DNA of 51,392 nt, from contig JANJWV010000168.1 of NCBI GenBank assembly GCA_024709365.1, forward strand, positions 1 to 51,392. The letters are read 5' to 3'. The stretch is from Desulfomicrobium sp. Lineage in GTDB: Bacteria > Desulfobacterota > Desulfovibrionia > Desulfovibrionales > Desulfomicrobiaceae. The notes below the pieces were generated by a model that worked only from the letters and a program-made list of their open reading frames with translations, was not told the origin of the DNA and ran no database searches. The translations under genes and the position numbers were made by a program. The number at the start of each line of letters is the position of its first letter. Position 1 is the stretch's first letter. This document shows positions 48,113-51,392 of the stretch, one piece after another.

Positions 48113-49539
48113 CCCATGACCTCCGACTGCCCGAGCCAGAAGCAGGCCAGAGCGGCGGGGATCTTCAGGGCCGTGACGCCGCTCTCCCCCAAGGGCAGCA
48201 ATCCGAAATCCGCTGCGTCCCTGGTGATTGCGTAACACCTGGCCACGCCGCGCTCCTCGCAGAATCTGGCCAACCCCCGCAGCTCCGCAGCGCCTACCCG
48301 CGCGCCCCTGTACTTGACCTCGAAAGGCACCAGGCGCCCGCCGATGTCGGCCACGATGTCGACCTCCAGATCCTTCTTTCCGCGCCAGTAGGAGAAGGAG
48401 ATGCTTTGCTGGTAGTACCTGCTGAAGACGTGCTTGAAAAAAGCGCACTCCACCACCTGCCCGAGCAGGGCCGCATCCTCGAGCAGTTCCCGGCCGCGCA
48501 GCATGACGGCCGGCGCAATGGCCGGATCGGCCAGATATATCTTGGATTTTCCGCGCAGCACCTCCTTGCCGTACCCGAAGGGCCGCAGCCGGTAGATGAG
48601 ATGCGTCGCCTCCAGCAGGTCGATGAAGCCGCCGGCCGTGGGCTTCTTCACTTCCAGGGCGCCGCACAGGGTCTGCATGTCAAGGAGGCCCCCGTCGTGC
48701 AGGCAGAGGTACAGAAATGTCTGCTCCAGTTCGATGACGCGCCGGACTCCGTACTGCGCAGTCATGTCGCGCTTGAGCACCTTGTCGACGATGTCTTCGC
48801 GCAGGAGTTTCTGGGCCAGGGCGATATCGGCGATGAGGGCGCTTTGCGGGAACCCGCCGCGCAGCAGATAGTCGTGAAAGTGCCCGACAAGCGGACGGGC
48901 CGCCTCCGCAACGTGCATGAACCAGGACTGAGGGCGCTGGAAAAGGACGGTCAGGGTCGGCAATTCCGGGATGAAATCGACGGGCTCCCGGCGGATTTTC
49001 AGGTATTCGTAGAACGAGAGCGTGGCCAGGCGCACGGTCTGCCAGCGTCCCACCCCCGATTCCACGGAGTCGGACGCCAGGGGCGTGGCCGAACCTGTCA
49101 CGGCGATCCTCAGATTCTTGCGGAAATCGACCTGATGCTTGAGCCAGACCTGCCAGTCCTTGGCCGCCTGGATCTCGTCCAGGAACAGATACTCCACCCC
49201 GCCGTGACGGGGCGCCAGGTCCTGCCAGAGATCAAGCAGCGCATCGAGTCCGACGAGCTTGAACAACGGATGGTCCAGGGTCACGTAGAGAATGCTTTCG
49301 GGCTGCACGCCCTGCGCCAGCAGCTCTTCGATGGCCTGCAGCAGGAGCGTGGTCTTTCCGGTCTGGCGGGCGCCGGAAACCAGCAGGGCCCGGCCGCCGG
49401 GCGGCGAGTCCAACCAGGACCGGATATCCCTGAACACGGCCCGCCGCCAGGAAGGGAGCCCCTGAACCCGGCCCCCGGACCACCACGGATTGTACCTGCG
49501 CAGCACGGCGATGAGGTCGGATGAAGACGCTATCATCAA
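48109..49539 (-). CDS. AAA_14/DUF4143 family ATPase
   Basis: The 476-residue protein has Walker A LVSGARQTGKTTLL near residue 55 and Walker B YLFLDEIQAAKDW, both in an AAA_14 domain, followed by a DUF4143 domain. The latter holds LEVDIVADIGGRLVPFEVKYRG, a PD-(D/E)xK-like EVK motif. Such proteins are common, variable, often horizontally transferred, and of unknown function; a nuclease or regulatory role is suspected. The start could be either of the first two ATG codons. The upstream promoter region is strikingly AT-rich compared with the rest of the window. Confidence 0.87.
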   Translation of the reverse strand: MMIASSSDLIAVLRRYNPWWSGGRVQGLPSWRRAVFRDIRSWLDSPPGGRALLVSGARQTGKTTLLLQAIEELLAQGVQPESILYVTLDHPLFKLVGLDALLDLWQDLAPRHGGVEYLFLDEIQAAKDWQVWLKHQVDFRKNLRIAVTGSATPLASDSVESGVGRWQTVRLATLSFYEYLKIRREPVDFIPELPTLTVLFQRPQSWFMHVAEAARPLVGHFHDYLLRGGFPQSALIADIALAQKLLREDIVDKVLKRDMTAQYGVRRVIELEQTFLYLCLHDGGLLDMQTLCGALEVKKPTAGGFIDLLEATHLIYRLRPFGYGKEVLRGKSKIYLADPAIAPAVMLRGRELLEDAALLGQVVECAFFKHVFSRYYQQSISFSYWRGKKDLEVDIVADIGGRLVPFEVKYRGARVGAAELRGLARFCEERGVARCYAITRDAADFGLLPLGESGVTALKIPAALACFWLGQSEVMG

Positions 49540-49640
49540 AAATCTCCCAAAATAATCAATTTAAGTAAAATATACTTTGCTTATTTTTTATCTGCAAGCA
49601 TATTTTATCTCTAGTGAAGACCTTTGTCTCGTCATGAGGT
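49540..49640 (-). promoter_or_regulatory. AT-rich promoter region with palindrome upstream of the DUF4143 ATPase
   Basis: This roughly 100-base stretch is far richer in A+T than its surroundings. AAAATATACTTTGC (49567-49580) and GCAAGCATATTTT (49594-49606) form an imperfect 13-14-bp inverted repeat around a T-rich spacer. This is a plausible operator over the promoter, with several possible TATA-like -10 boxes. Confidence 0.55.
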
Positions 49641-49706
49641 CCATGACCAGCGAGGCACCAAGCCGCCAAGGCCGAACTTGAGAGTGCTACGTGCGCGGAT
49701 TGGGAA

Positions 49707-49752
49707 ACGAGGAAGCGCAAAACCGGCATCTGCAGGCTTTGCGCTTCCTCGT
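49707..49752 (-). terminator. strong hairpin downstream of the TauE/SafE gene
   Basis: ACGAGGAAGCGCAAA (49707-49721) and TTTGCGCTTCCTCGT (49738-49752) form a perfect 15-bp stem with a 16-base loop. On the minus strand it is followed by TTTCCC, so it may terminate the gene ending at 49820, about 70 bases away. Confidence 0.6.
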
Positions 49753-49819
49753 CATTGTTCCGTCATCATGCGGAAGGCTTCAACACCCTTGGGGCGTGCC
49801 GGAAAATCTTCCGCGACGG

Positions 49820-50590
49820 CTAGATCACTCCGGCGACCAGCCCCCCGCCCAGGAGCAGGAGCATCACGCCGACCAGCACGCGAACGGTCTGAATGGTGAT
49901 CTTCTTCAGCACCTTGCGGCTGTAATGCACGCCGAGAAAGGCCGAGAGGCTGGCCGCGACCACGAGGCCGGCGTTTTCGGTGATCATGTGCGAGCCGGCC
50001 ATGCCGGCGTATACGCCCAGTCGCGTCACGTCGACGATGCAGGCCAGGACCACGCCCGTGGCGATGAAGGCCTCCTTGCCGAGGCCCGCGCCGAGCAGAA
50101 AGGCGCTGCGAAAGGCGCCCTGGTTGCCCGACAGGCCGCCGAAGAAGCCGCTGACCACGCCGCCGACAGGCAGCCAGGAGGCGGGGATGGCCTGCTTCTT
50201 CCCGCCCCGCAGTTCGAGGACGGCGAAGAAGACGATCAGGACGCCCACCAGCAGCTTGACCGGCGTGACGAAAAACTCGCCCCCGGCCACGGTGTAGGAA
50301 AAGAGCAGCTCAAGCCCCGACACCTTCACGAGCACCCAGGCCCCGGCAAAACTCGACACCAGGGCCGGCAGCCCGAAGCGCAGGGTCACGCCCCAATCGG
50401 CCTGCCGTCCGAAGAGGGTCAGCTTGAAGAGGTTGTTGGCGAAATGCACCACCGCAGTGACGGCCACGGCCGTCTCGATGGGAAAGAAGATGGCCATGAC
50501 CGGGGTCAGCACGGTGCCGAGGCCAAAGCCCGAAAAGAGAGTCAGCCCGGAAACGGCCAGGCTGGCCAGACAAATGACGATATATTCCAT
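49820..50590 (-). CDS. TauE/SafE-family sulfite/anion exporter
   Basis: The ATG at 50590 with AAGGAG gives 256 residues and about eight helices. SGLTLFSGFGLGTVLTPVMAIFFPIETAVAVTAVVHFANNLFK is the first half-repeat signature. VVSGFFGGLSGNQGAFRSAFLLGAGLGKEAFIATG is the second. Family members export sulfite, sulfoacetate or other organic anions. It is divergent from the DsrE-like selenoprotein gene across 190 bp, and a link in sulfur handling is plausible. Confidence 0.9.
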   Translation of the reverse strand: MEYIVICLASLAVSGLTLFSGFGLGTVLTPVMAIFFPIETAVAVTAVVHFANNLFKLTLFGRQADWGVTLRFGLPALVSSFAGAWVLVKVSGLELLFSYTVAGGEFFVTPVKLLVGVLIVFFAVLELRGGKKQAIPASWLPVGGVVSGFFGGLSGNQGAFRSAFLLGAGLGKEAFIATGVVLACIVDVTRLGVYAGMAGSHMITENAGLVVAASLSAFLGVHYSRKVLKKITIQTVRVLVGVMLLLLGGGLVAGVI

Positions 50591-50714
50591 CGAATCTCCT
50601 TGCGATGAACGTCGCAATGCTCGCATACCCCGCCCAGCTTCACGCCTCGCCGCCCCCACAAAGTGAACGTAGGCATGCGGAAAGCCACACTCCAGCATCC
50701 GGGACCGTTACAGC

Positions 50715-50744
50715 TTGACGACGATTCCGGGCACCGCATATCCA
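50715..50744 (+). promoter_or_regulatory. candidate promoter of the DsrE-like gene
   Basis: TTGACG (50715-50720) and TATCCA (50739-50744) are 18 bases apart, about 40 bases upstream of the ATG at 50783. The -10 is a weak match. Confidence 0.45.
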
Positions 50745-50782
50745 TCGAAAAAATCGATACATGAAAGCCAAACGGAGTGAAA

Positions 50783-51103
50783 ATGCAAATACTGCTCATC
50801 CTTTCGAGCGCCGACCCCGAAATCAAGTGGAACGCCGTCAGGTTCGGCAACTTTCTGCTGACCGAAGGTGAAGACGTGGCCCTGTTTCTGAACGGCCCGG
50901 CCGTGGATCTTTACGCCGGCGAAAGCGAAATCTTCCCCATCGCCGAACAGGCCAAGCTCTTCGCCCTGAGCGAGGGCGTGCTCGTGGCCTGAGGCAAGTG
51001 CATGGGCATCCACGGCGTGGATGCGAGCGAACACGTGACGATGTCGAACATGAAGTTTCTTTACGAACAGGTGCAGAAGGCCGACAGGATACTCAACTTC
51101 TAG
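50783..51103 (+). CDS. DsrE-family sulfur-relay-like protein with in-frame UGA: probable selenoprotein
   Basis: The start is ATG 50783 with GGAG 5 bases upstream; the track's 50777 is a GTG inside that site. The first 69 residues (MQILLILSSADPEIKWNAVRF, VALFLNGPAVDL, FPIAEQAKLFALSEGVLVA) match the DsrE/DsrF fold. The TGA at 50990-50992 then interrupts it, but the same frame stays open and homologous: GKCMGIHGVDASEH, MSNMKFLYEQVQKADRILNF, then TAG at 51101-51103. Relatives have ACGTC at this point, so the UGA replaces the first Cys of CxxC, giving Sec70-Gly-Lys-Cys73. A bacterial SECIS-like hairpin follows. Reading UGA as selenocysteine gives a normal-length protein of 106 residues. It is divergent from TauE/SafE. 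Confidence 0.88.
51006..51024 (+). promoter_or_regulatory. bacterial SECIS-like hairpin
   Basis: GCATCCAC-GGC-GTGGATGC is a perfect 8-bp stem with a 3-base loop beginning with GG. It begins 13 bases after the UGA, and its loop lies 21 bases after it. Known bacterial SECIS elements have an apical loop with a G in its first two positions 16-37 bases downstream of the UGA, so both criteria are met. Confidence 0.8.
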
Positions 51104-51108
51104 CCAGT

Positions 51109-51158
51109 GCAGCCGGGGCCTTGAGGCTGACGAGACAGCCTCCGGTGGCCCTGGCTGC
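51109..51158. terminator. bidirectional hairpin between DsrE-like and PqiC-like genes
   Basis: GCAGCCGGGGCC (51109-51120) and GGCCCTGGCTGC (51147-51158) form a 12-bp stem with one G-T pair, and GAGGCTG/CAGCCTC forms a nested inner stem. It begins 5 bases after the selenoprotein stop and is followed by CCCCTTCTTTC. It probably ends transcription from both convergent genes. Confidence 0.7.
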
Positions 51159-51170
51159 AAGCCCCTTCTT

Positions 51171-51392
51171 TCAGCCCCGCGCGGCCGCGATGGCCGCGGC
51201 GATGTCGTCGGCCAGCCTCTCGACGTTTCGCTGCTGGGCCGCGACCCAGGTGGCGTGATCGGCGTCCGGCAGGGGCTGCGCCGCATCCGTGCGCCGAACC
51301 AGTGGCCCGCCCTGCCCTTCCGCGTCCAGCAGGGTCCAGCGGACGGAGAGCGTCGCCTCGCGGCCGAGGCTGCCGCCCATGGCCACCACGTC
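51171..51392 (-). CDS. PqiC/ABC-transport auxiliary lipoprotein (partial)
   Basis: Only the C-terminal 70 or so residues are in the window; the frame is still open at the right edge, so the GTG reported by the track is not the real start. The segment LGREATLSVRWTLLD and the ending VAAQQRNVERLADDIAAAIAAARG match the end of ABC-type transport auxiliary lipoproteins (DUF330/PqiC/YmbA), which partner with MlaD/MCE-domain proteins in lipid transport between membranes. No MCE gene can be seen inside the window; it would be expected just beyond the right edge. The assignment from a fragment is tentative. Confidence 0.65.
   Translation of the reverse strand, partial: DVVAMGGSLGREATLSVRWTLLDAEGQGGPLVRRTDAAQPLPDADHATWVAAQQRNVERLADDIAAAIAAARG

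Noticed and set aside
50990-50992. The TGA in the DsrE-like gene as an ordinary stop or a nonsense mutation
   Set aside because: The frame downstream keeps family-like sequence to a natural end, the UGA sits at a redox-Cys position and a SECIS-like hairpin is correctly placed, so selenocysteine is the better explanation.

Overview
The window is a high-GC (roughly 65%), gene-dense stretch of bacterial chromosome. It looks like a sulfate-reducing Desulfovibrionales genome. The reasons are a cytochrome c553 very close to the Desulfovibrio protein, a cytochrome oxidase operon with c553 and SCO at its head, a hybrid cluster protein, many PAS/GGDEF/sigma-54 signalling proteins, YeeE/YedE and TauE/SafE sulfur transporters, and a probable selenoprotein. 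I found no prophage, CRISPR array or complete insertion sequence. The species cannot be named from the sequence alone.

Layout. 0.2-7.3 kb: a putative wall hydrolase, then a mostly minus-strand housekeeping run (J-domain protein, pyrC, YqaA-like protein, tRNA-dihydrouridine synthase, a small haem-b-like membrane protein, an ADP-ribosylglycohydrolase, a Mut7-C protein). 7.4-14.3 kb: WcbI-like and LUD proteins, then an amino-acid island (ornithine-cyclodeaminase-like and DSD1-like PLP enzymes divergent from a LysR regulator, a frameshifted amidase, a LysE exporter). 14.6-24.7 kb: a diguanylate cyclase, an eight-gene oxygen reductase operon (ctaB, coxB with two haem-c domains, IV, III, I, SCO, c553, a c-type protein), a divergent sigma-54-type regulator and a VKOR-thioredoxin fusion. 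24.7-29.9 kb: a frameshifted BRO protein, murA, a VOC protein, two tandem tRNA-His genes and htpG. 29.9-36.3 kb: a split YeeE/YedE transporter, a hybrid histidine kinase and a diguanylate cyclase with a hemerythrin tail. 36.3-44.1 kb: a yybP-ykoY (Mn2+) riboswitch and TerC exporter, a thioesterase, then a KinB-like kinase, an unknown Cys-rich protein and TrkH-TrkA behind a sigma-54 promoter, next to an AlgB-like activator. 44.2-51.4 kb: hcp, HPP and CBS proteins, a sterol-desaturase-like protein, an AAA/DUF4143 ATPase, TauE/SafE, a DsrE-like protein and a partial PqiC-like lipoprotein.

The strongest unusual observations are these. (1) A DsrE-family gene at 50783-51103 has an in-frame UGA where relatives carry the first Cys of a CxxC motif; a perfect 8-bp hairpin with a GGC loop follows at the distance expected of a bacterial SECIS, so this is very probably a selenoprotein that ORF callers truncate. 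(2) Five intergenic elements are built from GTCCAT units phased mostly at 9 bp, either as one arm or as long hairpins; I know no named family like this. (3) The kinase-orf-trkHA operon has a sigma-54 promoter with a 17-bp palindrome about 100 bp upstream. (4) The Mn2+ riboswitch leader carries three mutually exclusive CTGGAGG/CCTCCAG segments that could couple termination to Shine-Dalgarno masking. (5) A nested long palindrome with perfect 29-bp arms lies at 4831-5005.

Most track ORFs not listed are antisense or out-of-frame shadows of these genes in GC-rich DNA.
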